Source: JANMZR01 sp031383555
GTDB taxonomy: Bacteria; Bacteroidota; Bacteroidia; Cytophagales; Spirosomataceae
Length of the DNA: 39,737 nucleotides
Assembly (NCBI GenBank): GCA_031383555.1
Contig: JANMZR010000420.1
Coordinates: 1-39,737, forward strand
Direction of reading: 5' to 3'
Shown: positions 9,829 through 18,379 of the stretch, piece by piece
Layout: every line of letters starts with the position of its first letter
Position numbering within the stretch: the first letter of the stretch is position 1
Made by a program: the position numbers and the translations under genes
Notes under the pieces: generated by a model
Told to the model about the DNA's origin: nothing
Database searches by the model: none
The model's input: only the letters and a program-made list of their open reading frames with translations

Positions 9829-10773
9829 ATGCCTACCAAAAAAATTCTAAAATCAACCTGCTTTTTTTTAATTACAATTTTATCTAACAGTACTTATATT
9901 TTCAGCCAGCAGGATGCTCTCTATGTGACTTATCCACAAAATCCATTGGCTATAAATCCGGCTTATTCGGGTAGTAGTGGCATTGCAACTGTAGCTATAA
10001 TGGTTCGTAAGCAATCTCTTGTATTGCAAGGTGCTGGTTCTTCGCAATATTTATCATACAATACCCCCCTTTCCAATGGCAAATTTGGCATGGGATTACA
10101 AGCATTCAATAGTAATTTTGGACAAATAAACGGTGGCGGAACGGGCATAAATTTAAGTGGTAGCTATCGGAAATATTTTGCAGATAGTCTTTCATTTTCA
10201 GTTGGGGTACAAGGTGGTTTTGTGCAGCTACCAGGCACTTTAACTGGTGTTGCTGAGTTTAAACCAAATGCTGGAGCTGGTGCCTATTTTAGAAGTAGAA
10301 ACTCCTATTTCGGATTTGCAATGCCAGTAATTACAAAGCCCTACTTTTTTATTACTCAAAGTACAAAATTCTATTTTCCAAGACCCATTTTTGTTTCAGC
10401 AGGCTACGTTTATTCTATCAATGAAAACTTTGATCTTAAATTTGGAGCTGTATTTCGGCATTTAGACCAAAATAAAGCTCAAGCTCTAGATATAAATGCT
10501 GTAATATGGTTCAAAAAATGGTTTGGATTAGGATTATGGAAAAATAAGACTGGCTCAGAAATTAACCCTAATAACGCTTTTATTATAACTGCAGATGCAC
10601 AAATAAGTCAAAAATTTAGAATTGGAATAAGCTATGATACCGCAGCAAAAAGTCAATTTGACCAAATAAATCCACAGACAGGTCGTAGCTCAGGTTTGAG
10701 CTTATATAATTTGACATTAAGATATGACTTTGATAATCTTACTGGTAAAATTAACAATTTCAGGTTTTTCTAG
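9829..10773 (+). CDS. PorP/SprF-family T9SS membrane protein (copy 2)
   Basis: A 314-residue outer-membrane protein with a signal peptide ending TYIFSQ. It has the canonical family start LAINPAYSGSSG, then MVRKQ, a loop ending LSYNTPLSNGKFGMGLQ and repeated glycine-rich strands, as in SprF and PorP. The C-terminus (TLRYDFDNL) is typical of the barrel closure. It partners with T9SS substrates for surface attachment in characterised relatives. Tandem with copy 1 but clearly diverged from it, so the duplication is old or the two were recruited for different cargo. A short inverted repeat (TTTCTA/TAGAAA, 10767-10781) overlaps the stop but lacks a T tract. Confidence 0.92.
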   Translation: MPTKKILKSTCFFLITILSNSTYIFSQQDALYVTYPQNPLAINPAYSGSSGIATVAIMVRKQSLVLQGAGSSQYLSYNTPLSNGKFGMGLQAFNSNFGQINGGGTGINLSGSYRKYFADSLSFSVGVQGGFVQLPGTLTGVAEFKPNAGAGAYFRSRNSYFGFAMPVITKPYFFITQSTKFYFPRPIFVSAGYVYSINENFDLKFGAVFRHLDQNKAQALDINAVIWFKKWFGLGLWKNKTGSEINPNNAFIITADAQISQKFRIGISYDTAAKSQFDQINPQTGRSSGLSLYNLTLRYDFDNLTGKINNFRFF

Positions 10774-10907
10774 ATTAGAAAGCAGAATTATAAATAATAT
10801 TTTTAGACTTTTATAGCATTAGAAAATTCTAAACCTATAATTATAAATACCCTTTGGATTTAATTTTCCTAAGAAATATTTAAATAATTCCCTAAATACT
10901 AATCTTT

Positions 10908-10941
10908 TTTGCCTTTAAATTAACCGCATCATTTAACTTTG
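10908..10941 (+). promoter_or_regulatory. Bacteroidota-type promoter of sucAB
   Basis: A -33 element TTTG at 10908-10911 and a -7 element TAACTTTG at 10934-10941 (consensus TAnnTTTG) are separated by 22 bases, within the range reported for Bacteroidota primary-sigma promoters. Transcription would begin near 10947, leaving a leader of under 20 bases before the sucA start at 10965. The 191-base gap before sucA otherwise shows only AT-rich DNA and a small palindrome TTAGAA-AA-TTCTAA at 10819-10832. Confidence 0.65.
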
Positions 10942-10964
10942 CCTAATTAATGTTAAAAATATAA

Positions 10965-13700
10965 ATGGATTCATTTTCTTTTCTGGCTAATGCCGACGTA
11001 TCAGTGATTTCCGACTTGTACGAATCATATAAAACTGATGCAAATTCAGTAGATGAAAGCTGGCAAAAATTTTTCAAAGGCTTTGATTTTTCACTTACTT
11101 GGGGCGCAGATAAAGCCATCGCCAATGGTACTATTTCCTCAGTTGACGCTACTCATGTGCAAAAGGAAATGGCTGTGATTAGCTTAATAAAAGCTTTTCG
11201 GTCACGTGGCCATCTATTAGCCAAAACTAACCCAGTAAGAACTCGTAAAGACCGCCGCCCAAGGCTTGCCCTCAAAGATTATTCTCTTTCTGAAACTGAC
11301 CTTGAAACTGAATTTGAAGCGGGCAAATTTTTAGGAATTGGCAAAGCCAAACTTAAAGTTATTATTGAAACCCTCGATAAAATATACTCGGGACATATCG
11401 GTTTTGAGTATGCTTACATACGAGAGCCAGACGTTAAAGACTGGCTTAGAAATAAAATTGAAAAAGAAGCAGTGTCTTTTAATTTATCAATTGATGAAAA
11501 GAAAAGGATTTTAGAAAAATTGAATGAGGCTGTTGTATTCGAAAACTTTTTACACACCAAATTCCTGGGGCAAAAGCGCTTTTCATTAGAAGGTGGCGAA
11601 ACCACAATTCCGGCTCTCGACGCTATCATAAACCGAGCCGCCGACCTCGGTACTGAGGAAGTTATGATTGGTATGGCACATAGAGGCAGGCTCAATATTT
11701 TGTCAAATATAATGGGTAAAAGTTATGAGTCCATTTTTGATGGTTTTGAAGGTAATGTACCCGACGAAGTACATGGCGATGGCGATGTTAAATACCATTT
11801 GGGTTATTCGTCGAAACATATTGCCCCTTCTGGTAAAGAAATATCATTAAAATTAGCCCCCAATCCATCACATTTAGAGGCAGTAAATCCTGTAGTGGAA
11901 GGCTTTTGTCGTGCACGTGCTGATGCCCATTATGAAGGTGATTATGACAAAATATTACCAATCGTAATTCATGGGGATGCTGCAGTAGCCGGCCAAGGTA
12001 TTGTTTATGAAGTTACACAAATGGCCAAATTGAAAGGCTATGAAACAGGTGGCACCCTTCATTTTGTAATTAACAATCAGGTTGGTTTCACTACCGACTT
12101 TGAAGACGCCCGTTCGTCAATTTATTGCACTGATGTGGCTAAAATAATTGATGCACCTGTATTTCACGTTAATGGTGACGATCCCGAAGCTGTAGTTTTT
12201 GTATCAAAAATGGCAGTTGAGTTTCGGGAGGCATTCAATAGAGATGTATTTATTGACATGGTTTGCTATCGCCGATATGGTCATAACGAGTCAGACGAGC
12301 CGAAGTTTACCCAGCCAACACTTTACAATATTATTGCAAACCATCCAAATCCTCGTGAAATTTACAATCAAAAATTAGTTTCTCAAGGCGATGTTGATGA
12401 AAAATTGGCAGTAGAAATGGATGCCGAATTCAAAGCTGAATTACAAGCCAGATTAGATGAAGTAAAGCAAAAAATAACGCCACCATATAAGCCATTAAAA
12501 TTGGATAATCGCTGGGCTGAATTGCGATTTTCTACCACGATTGACTTTGAAGAGTCACCGAAAACTGGAATTTCTAAGGAATCAATTGATAAAATAGCTA
12601 CGGCATTAACAAAATTGCCAACCAATTTTAAAGCTTTAAAGCAAATTGAGAAGCTACTGGCTGACCGAAATTCATTTTTTGAATCAGGTCAACTGAATTG
12701 GGCTACCGCTGAGTTATTGGCCTATGGTTCAATACTTTTGGAAAACAAAATTGTTAGAGTTTCGGGTCAAGATGTACAGAGGGGCACCTTTTCACATAGA
12801 CATGCGGTATTACATGAAGCTAATACAAACGAGTCATACAATTCGTTAAACCATATAGAAGCCAATCAAGAAAAGCTTCAAATATTCAATTCTTTGCTTT
12901 CAGAATATGGGGTTTTAGGCTTTGAATTTGGTTATGCGTTGGCCAATCCTGATGCTTTAGTGATATGGGAAGCACAGTTTGGCGACTTTGCCAATGGCGC
13001 ACAAACCATGATTGATCAATTTATTTGCTCAAACGAAAGCAAGTGGCAAACCCAAAATGGTTTGGTAATGTTGCTTCCGCATGGTTATGAAGGCCAGGGT
13101 CCCGAACATTCCAATGCTCGACCTGAGCGATTTTTACAGTTGGCTGCTGAAGATAATATGGTAATTTGTAATATTACTACGCCATCAAATATATTCCATG
13201 TTTTGCGTAGGCAATTGGCTTGGGATTTTCGCAAGCCTTTAATAGTGATGTCGCCAAAGTCTCTATTTCGTCATCCGAAAGTAGTTTCACCAATCGAAGA
13301 ATTTGTGTCTGGCAAATTCACAGAGGTATATGGCGATAAATTCGTTGAAGCGAAAAAAGTAACAAAAGTACTTTTATGCTCAGGTAAAGTGTATTTTGAT
13401 CTTTTGGAAAAACAAGAAAAAACCAATAGAAAAGACGTTGCTTTAATTAGAATTGAGCAGTTACACCCATTCCCAACTAAAATGGTAAATACAGAATTGG
13501 CCAAATATAAAAATGCAAAAGTACATTGGGTGCAAGAAGAACCTGAAAACATGGGCTATTGGTCTTATATAATCCGTGAGTTTGGATGGCAACAGTTTGA
13601 GGGATTTGTGGCTCGTAAAAAAAGTGCATCTCCGGCTACAGGTTTCTTGAAAATCCATAATGAAGAACAAGCTAGTTTAGTAGAAAGAGCTTTTTCATAA
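10965..13700 (+). CDS. sucA: 2-oxoglutarate dehydrogenase E1 component
   Basis: E1o decarboxylates 2-oxoglutarate with thiamine diphosphate and passes the succinyl group to the lipoyl arm of E2 in the TCA cycle. The 911-residue length is normal. The N-terminus has the E2-binding segment (LYESYKTDANSVDESWQKFF, near residues 18-37). FRSRGHLLAKTNP follows near residue 75. The thiamine-phosphate-binding region IHGDAAVAGQG lies near 334-345 with NNQVGFTTDF about 30 residues on. The transketolase-like half contains GTFSHRHAVLHE and LPHGYEGQGPEHSNARPER. It is the first gene of a two-gene operon with sucB 52 bases downstream. The E3 subunit (lpd) is not in the window. Confidence 0.98.
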   Translation: MDSFSFLANADVSVISDLYESYKTDANSVDESWQKFFKGFDFSLTWGADKAIANGTISSVDATHVQKEMAVISLIKAFRSRGHLLAKTNPVRTRKDRRPRLALKDYSLSETDLETEFEAGKFLGIGKAKLKVIIETLDKIYSGHIGFEYAYIREPDVKDWLRNKIEKEAVSFNLSIDEKKRILEKLNEAVVFENFLHTKFLGQKRFSLEGGETTIPALDAIINRAADLGTEEVMIGMAHRGRLNILSNIMGKSYESIFDGFEGNVPDEVHGDGDVKYHLGYSSKHIAPSGKEISLKLAPNPSHLEAVNPVVEGFCRARADAHYEGDYDKILPIVIHGDAAVAGQGIVYEVTQMAKLKGYETGGTLHFVINNQVGFTTDFEDARSSIYCTDVAKIIDAPVFHVNGDDPEAVVFVSKMAVEFREAFNRDVFIDMVCYRRYGHNESDEPKFTQPTLYNIIANHPNPREIYNQKLVSQGDVDEKLAVEMDAEFKAELQARLDEVKQKITPPYKPLKLDNRWAELRFSTTIDFEESPKTGISKESIDKIATALTKLPTNFKALKQIEKLLADRNSFFESGQLNWATAELLAYGSILLENKIVRVSGQDVQRGTFSHRHAVLHEANTNESYNSLNHIEANQEKLQIFNSLLSEYGVLGFEFGYALANPDALVIWEAQFGDFANGAQTMIDQFICSNESKWQTQNGLVMLLPHGYEGQGPEHSNARPERFLQLAAEDNMVICNITTPSNIFHVLRRQLAWDFRKPLIVMSPKSLFRHPKVVSPIEEFVSGKFTEVYGDKFVEAKKVTKVLLCSGKVYFDLLEKQEKTNRKDVALIRIEQLHPFPTKMVNTELAKYKNAKVHWVQEEPENMGYWSYIIREFGWQQFEGFVARKKSASPATGFLKIHNEEQASLVERAFS

Positions 13701-13752
13701 TTTATTTACACAATATTAAATTTAGATTTTTTTAAAATAAGAGATATTTATT

Positions 13753-15318
13753 ATGTCAGTAGAAATGAAAGTGCCACCAGTTGGCGAGTCGATCACGGAA
13801 GTTACCCTATCTGCTTGGAAAAAGAAATCAGGTGAGGTTGTAAAAAGAGATGAGGTGATATGTGAATTGGAGTCAGATAAGGCTACTTTTGAATTACCTG
13901 CTGAGGCAGATGGTATTATTCAAATTGTTGCTAAAGAAGGTGCTGTGCTGCCTATAGGCGGATTAATTTGTTCCATTATTACCGATTCAAATTCGAAAGT
14001 TGAAGATAAAGTTGTTCAAGAGGTGGCTCTTTCTTCAACTCCTATGGTAGAAAAAGTTATTGAAAATAAAATTGAAAACATTTTATCAAATAATACTGTG
14101 ATTGAAATAAAAGTCCCGGCTGTTGGTGAGTCAATCACTGAGGTAACCATTGCAATTTGGAGTAAAAAAGAAGGTGATTCTGTGAAAATGGATGAGGTGT
14201 TATGTGAATTAGAATCAGACAAAGCAACTTTTGAATTACCTGCTGAGGCAGCAGGCATATTACATATTATTGCTCAAGCAGGAGCTGTAGTGCCAATTAG
14301 TGGTGTTATTGCTACCATTCAAACATCTGGTAGTCAACCAATTGTAGTGGCTGATAAAACAGGAGAAGTTAAAGTAGCGCCGATAGCCCCGGCTGAACAA
14401 GGCCAGCAAGTCCATCCAACACCAGTTGCAAACAATATTTTAGTAGAAAAAGGCATAGATCCAAGCACAGTTGCAGGAACAGGTGTAGGAGGCAAAATTA
14501 CCAAAGAAGATGCTCTACATGCAACCAAAGCCCCCATTTCAAGCCAAGTAGCAGCGTCTATTATAACAACCGTAAGCGCCACTCCTGCTGTTTCAGTAGC
14601 AATTGAAACTGTAGGTGACCGTGGTCAACGACGTGAAAAAATGTCATCACTCAGAAAAACTGTTGCTCGTAGGTTGGTGGCAGTAAAAAATGAAACTGCC
14701 ATGCTCACCACATTCAATGAGGTTGACATGAAGCCTATTATGGATTTAAGAGCCTTGTATAAAGAAAAATTCAAGGAAAAACATGGCGTTGGATTAGGTT
14801 TTATGTCCTTTTTCACGAAAGCGGTCTGCGTTGCTTTAAAGGAATTTCCAGCGGTCAATGCCAAAATTGATGGTGAGGAAATAGTATTTAGTGATTATTG
14901 TGATATTTCTATAGCCGTTTCAGCTCCAAAAGGATTGGTTGTGCCAGTTATCAGAAATGCTGAACATTTATCACTTGCAGGTATTGAAAAAGAAGTCGTT
15001 CGTTTGGCCACAAAAGCAAAAGAAAACAAGCTTACTTTGGAGGAAATGAGCGGTGGAACTTTTACAATAACTAATGGTGGTGTATTTGGCTCAATGTTGT
15101 CAACACCAATCATAAATGCGCCACAGGTTGCAATTTTGGGTATGCACAATATTGTAGAAAGGGCGGTTGTAATTGCAGGCCAAATTGTGGTGAGGCCAAT
15201 TATGTATGTTGCGCTTTCATACGATCATAGAATAATAGACGGGAAAGATTCCGTGAGCTTTTTAGTAAGACTAAAGCAATTGCTTGAAGACCCAACCCGT
15301 TTGTTATTAGATGTTTAG
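13753..15318 (+). CDS. sucB: Dihydrolipoyllysine succinyltransferase (E2), two lipoyl domains
   Basis: E2 of the 2-oxoglutarate dehydrogenase complex, 521 residues, which moves succinyl from E1 to CoA. It carries two lipoyl domains instead of the single one in E. coli SucB (about 405 residues). Both have the lipoylated ESDKATFELPAE hairpin, with domain 1 at about 1-77 and domain 2 at about 116-195. A peripheral-subunit-binding domain (TPVANNILVEKGIDPSTVAG, near 220-255) and the catalytic acetyltransferase-fold domain (about 290-521) follow, with the active-site SYDHRIIDGKDSV near 490-502. Ala/Pro/Val-rich linkers separate the domains. A pyruvate dehydrogenase E2 is less likely because the gene sits directly behind sucA. 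The operon ends in a strong terminator. Confidence 0.96.
   Translation: MSVEMKVPPVGESITEVTLSAWKKKSGEVVKRDEVICELESDKATFELPAEADGIIQIVAKEGAVLPIGGLICSIITDSNSKVEDKVVQEVALSSTPMVEKVIENKIENILSNNTVIEIKVPAVGESITEVTIAIWSKKEGDSVKMDEVLCELESDKATFELPAEAAGILHIIAQAGAVVPISGVIATIQTSGSQPIVVADKTGEVKVAPIAPAEQGQQVHPTPVANNILVEKGIDPSTVAGTGVGGKITKEDALHATKAPISSQVAASIITTVSATPAVSVAIETVGDRGQRREKMSSLRKTVARRLVAVKNETAMLTTFNEVDMKPIMDLRALYKEKFKEKHGVGLGFMSFFTKAVCVALKEFPAVNAKIDGEEIVFSDYCDISIAVSAPKGLVVPVIRNAEHLSLAGIEKEVVRLATKAKENKLTLEEMSGGTFTITNGGVFGSMLSTPIINAPQVAILGMHNIVERAVVIAGQIVVRPIMYVALSYDHRIIDGKDSVSFLVRLKQLLEDPTRLLLDV
13885..14251 (+). repeat. 25-base direct repeat within the two lipoyl domains of sucB
   Basis: The coding sequence around the lipoylated Lys is identical over 25 bases at 13885-13909 and 14227-14251, 342 bases (114 codons) apart. 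It begins ACTTTTGAATTACC and encodes TFELPAEA. Flanking codons for the same amino acids differ at third positions (for example GCT versus GCA just before). This marks the two halves as an internal duplication, perhaps with local gene conversion. Confidence 0.85.
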
Positions 15319-15340
15319 AGATTAAAAATATAATTATAAG

Positions 15341-15365
15341 AGGCATTTTACCAATGCCTTTTTTT
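15341..15365 (+). terminator. Rho-independent terminator of sucAB
   Basis: A perfect 7-bp stem AGGCATT (15341-15347) with AATGCCT (15353-15359) closes a 5-base loop and is followed by a run of Ts to 15365. It lies 22 bases past the sucB stop and separates the operon from the next small gene. Confidence 0.85.
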
Positions 15366-15385
15366 ATCCACAAAGAATTAAATTT

Positions 15386-15661
15386 ATGCTTTGGGAATAT
15401 AAAACTTCTAAAAACGAAATTCGAACATCTGCCCTAGATATGGATGGCCAAAAAGGTTTTAATATAATTGAAACTGACATTTTTCTTAATGAAATGGGGA
15501 AAGAACAATGGGAATTAGCGGATGTTAATCCCATATTAGTCAACGGAAATACAACTCAACTCGTTTATTTTTTCAAAAGGCCTATACTTTTAAAACCATC
15601 CAATTTGCCTGATATTGGCTACGATATCGATAATAATGGAATTACTGGTTCGCAAATATAA
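15386..15661 (+). CDS. Small DUF4177-like protein
   Basis: A 91-residue cytosolic protein without signal peptide or membrane segment. The pattern MLWEYKTS, then LNEMGKEQWELADVNP, then QLVYFFKRP resembles DUF4177, small proteins with an N-terminal strand, a helix ending in (G)xEGWEL and a final strand before a K-R-P. The C-terminal 25 residues (Pro/Asp/Asn/Gly-rich) are probably disordered. Biochemical role unknown. It starts 20 bases after the sucAB terminator and 40 bases before a cysteine desulfurase gene, with which it may be co-transcribed. Confidence 0.7.
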   Translation: MLWEYKTSKNEIRTSALDMDGQKGFNIIETDIFLNEMGKEQWELADVNPILVNGNTTQLVYFFKRPILLKPSNLPDIGYDIDNNGITGSQI

Positions 15662-15701
15662 TTTTGTTTAAATTCCAGCCCAAAAATACCTAATTTTACA
15701 G

Positions 15702-16862
15702 ATGCAATCACCAACAAAACAGCGTTATTATTTCGACAATGCGGCTACTACACCGTTAGATCCTCAGGTATTGGAGGCCATGCTTCCCTATTTACAAAAC
15801 AATTTTGGCAATCCTTCATCTATACATGCACATGGGCGTGAGGTAAGATCGGCAATAGAAAAAGCCAGAAAATCGGTGGCAAATTTATTGAATTGTTCAA
15901 CATCAGAAATATTCTTTACTTCAGGAGGTACAGAAGCTGATAATACTGCCATAATCAACTCAGTTACAAAATATAATATCAAACATGCAATTACTTCAAA
16001 AATTGAACATCACGCCGTATTGCATACTTTGCAAAGCCTAGAAAATCAAGGAGTTTTACAACTATCTTATTTGGATTTGGATGAAAAAGGACATGTTGAT
16101 CTATCACATTTAGAACAATTACTAGCAGCAAATGACCACACTTTGCTTTCATTGATGCATGGGAATAATGAGGTTGGAAATTTATTGGATTTAGAAGCTG
16201 TGTCTAGTATTTGTAAAAATTATAATGTTGTATTTCATTCGGATACCGTACAAACTATGGGGCATTATAAACATGATTTACAAAAAATTGGAATAGATTT
16301 TATAGTTGGGGCGGCACATAAATTTCATGGGCCAAAAGGCGTTGGATTTTTGTATATTAATGGTGGTATGAAAATAGACCCCTTTATTCATGGAGGCTCA
16401 CAGGAGCGTAATATGCGTGGAGGGACAGAAAATGTATATGGAATTATTGGTTTGGCTAAAGCTTTAGAAATAGCTTATTCTGAAATGGAATCACATAAAA
16501 TTCATATTGAAAAATTAAAATTAAGACTAAAAGAAGGACTTAAAGCTAAAATTCCAACAATTGCATTCAATGGCGATTCTGAAAATTTAAATAAAAGCCT
16601 ATATACCGTTTTAAATGTCAGCTTTCCTCCTATGGATGAGGCCGACATGTTACTTTTCAATTTAGATATAAATAAAATATCAGCTTCAGGTGGTTCCGCA
16701 TGTACTTCAGGTTCAAACATTGGATCACATGTGCTTACGGCCTTGGGAGTTTCTTCAGAAAGGCCCTCTGTCCGTTTCTCTTTTTCAAAATACAATACTT
16801 TAGAAGAGGTCGATTATGTCATTGAAAAAGTGGCAGAGATAATTAAAAAAGATCATCAGTAA
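15702..16862 (+). CDS. Cysteine desulfurase, NifS/IscS-like
   Basis: A PLP enzyme of 386 residues that takes sulfur from L-cysteine as an enzyme persulfide for Fe-S cluster or thio-modification pathways. The start YYFDNAATTPLDP and NNFGNPSSIHAHGREVR are hallmark segments. SGGTEADNTAI binds the cofactor phosphate. The PLP-binding lysine is Lys207 in GAAHKFHGPKGVGF. The persulfide cysteine is Cys334 in GGSACTSGSN, on the longer flexible loop of group I enzymes (NifS/IscS), not the SufS type. No iscU, iscA or regulator gene is adjacent, so whether it serves Fe-S assembly or tRNA thiolation cannot be decided here. It converges on murF. Confidence 0.94.
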   Translation: MQSPTKQRYYFDNAATTPLDPQVLEAMLPYLQNNFGNPSSIHAHGREVRSAIEKARKSVANLLNCSTSEIFFTSGGTEADNTAIINSVTKYNIKHAITSKIEHHAVLHTLQSLENQGVLQLSYLDLDEKGHVDLSHLEQLLAANDHTLLSLMHGNNEVGNLLDLEAVSSICKNYNVVFHSDTVQTMGHYKHDLQKIGIDFIVGAAHKFHGPKGVGFLYINGGMKIDPFIHGGSQERNMRGGTENVYGIIGLAKALEIAYSEMESHKIHIEKLKLRLKEGLKAKIPTIAFNGDSENLNKSLYTVLNVSFPPMDEADMLLFNLDINKISASGGSACTSGSNIGSHVLTALGVSSERPSVRFSFSKYNTLEEVDYVIEKVAEIIKKDHQ

Positions 16863-16953
16863 TTGATGAATATCCTTATTTGAAATTTCAATACTTTATT
16901 TACTCTCTAATTTTTAAACGCAAAACTCATCACCTTCATTAGATTACTTATCA

Positions 16954-18252
16954 CTAAACAAACGCCAAGCAACTCTCCAACCCCATTCCTCTACTACCTT
17001 TAATAAGTATATGGCTATCAATAGGTTGATGGTCTTGTAGCCAATTGTGTAGTCCAAATTTATCAGGGAAATAATAGGCTTTTGGCAAATGAAATAGGGC
17101 GTGTTGCATTAAATTTCCAGTTAAAAGAACAAAATCAAATTTACATTTGGAAATTAACTCTCCAAGCAATTCGTGCTCTTTTGGACCTTCCTCACCCAAC
17201 TCAAACATATCTCCTAATATTACCATTTTCTTTTCTGCTTTTAGGTTATTGAAGTTTGAAATGGCTGCCGACATACTTGATGGATTGGCATTGTAAGCAT
17301 CCAACAATACTAAATTTGTGTCCTTATGAATAAACTGAGAACGATTATTGTCTGGAGAATAATTAGCGATAGCGTCATTGGCATCTTTTTCAGTAACCCC
17401 AAAATATGAACCAATAGCCAAGGCATTCACAATATTTTCAAAATTATATTTACCAGGTAAGTGGGTTTCAACTAATTTTCCTTTACTATCTCTATAATTT
17501 ACAAAAGGAATTTCTGTTTCCATTTGTAAATTTATTAAACTACCTTCTTTCTGGTATTCTACCTTTTTATGGAATGTTCTTTGATTTGCCAATTCTACCA
17601 AAGTATTGTTTTCAACATTCACAAATAGTATTCCATTATGCTCCCCAAGCCAATCATAGAGCTCACCTTTTCCTTTTTTCACCCCTTCAATTCCTCCAAA
17701 ACCTTCCAAATGTGCCTTGCCAATATTGGTAATAAGGCCATGAGTTGGTTCACAAATGTTAACTAATCCTTTGATATCCCCAACAAAATTGGCACCCATT
17801 TCAATTATTCCAATTTCGGTATCCATTGGCATTGACAATAAAGTTAAAGGCACTCCAATATGATTATTGAGGTTACCTTTTGTGGCATGGGTTTTATATT
17901 TCTTAGATAAAACATTGTTAATAAGCTCCTTAGTGGTTGTTTTGCCGTTTGAGCCAGTAAGCCCAATAATAGGTATTTTAAATTGTTTGCGATGGTAATT
18001 GGCCAAATCTTGTAAAGCTTTCAATACATTTTTAACATAAAATATATTAGGTTTTGTAGCAAATTCCTCTTCATCAACCACAGCATAGCTCGCTCCTTTT
18101 TCTAAAGCCATTTCAACCATGGTATTGGCATTAAAATTTGGTCCTTTCAATGCAAAAAACATTGAATTAGGTTCAATTTTACGGGTATCTGTTGTTACAC
18201 CAATAGTTTCTTTAAATATTTTATATAATGCTTCAATGGATGTAAAATTCAT
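16954..18252 (-). CDS. murF: UDP-MurNAc-tripeptide--D-Ala-D-Ala ligase
   Basis: MurF adds D-Ala-D-Ala to UDP-MurNAc-tripeptide, the last cytoplasmic step of peptidoglycan precursor synthesis. The ATP-binding loop GLTGSNGKTTTKE is intact, with the Mur-ligase EMGAN segment and the C-terminal LLDAYNANPSSM (substrate/ADP binding). I chose the internal Met at 18250-18252 (MNFTSIEALYKIF, 432 residues) because family members begin at this point. The upstream Met at 18282 would add ten residues (MVIFAKKEKT) with no homologous role. A -7-like TATTTTTG (minus strand, 18270-18277) would also place the transcript start downstream of the longer start, though this is weak evidence. Stand-alone, away from any dcw cluster in this window. 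Confidence 0.95.
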   Translation of the reverse strand: MNFTSIEALYKIFKETIGVTTDTRKIEPNSMFFALKGPNFNANTMVEMALEKGASYAVVDEEEFATKPNIFYVKNVLKALQDLANYHRKQFKIPIIGLTGSNGKTTTKELINNVLSKKYKTHATKGNLNNHIGVPLTLLSMPMDTEIGIIEMGANFVGDIKGLVNICEPTHGLITNIGKAHLEGFGGIEGVKKGKGELYDWLGEHNGILFVNVENNTLVELANQRTFHKKVEYQKEGSLINLQMETEIPFVNYRDSKGKLVETHLPGKYNFENIVNALAIGSYFGVTEKDANDAIANYSPDNNRSQFIHKDTNLVLLDAYNANPSSMSAAISNFNNLKAEKKMVILGDMFELGEEGPKEHELLGELISKCKFDFVLLTGNLMQHALFHLPKAYYFPDKFGLHNWLQDHQPIDSHILIKGSRGMGLESCLAFV

Positions 18253-18379
18253 TGTCTTTTCTTTTTTTGCAAAAATAACCATTATTCAGAATTATTAATG
18301 TTGAAAATTAAAGGAATGCTAATTTTAAAATGAAAAATAAATCAACTAGATTGCAATAATATTTTTAAATTATTTTTTT

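Noticed and set aside
18253..18282. Ten-codon N-terminal extension of murF (MVIFAKKEKT)
   Set aside because: The family N-terminus begins at the internal Met, and a -7-like element overlaps this extension. The ATG at 18252 is preferred, though the longer form cannot be excluded.
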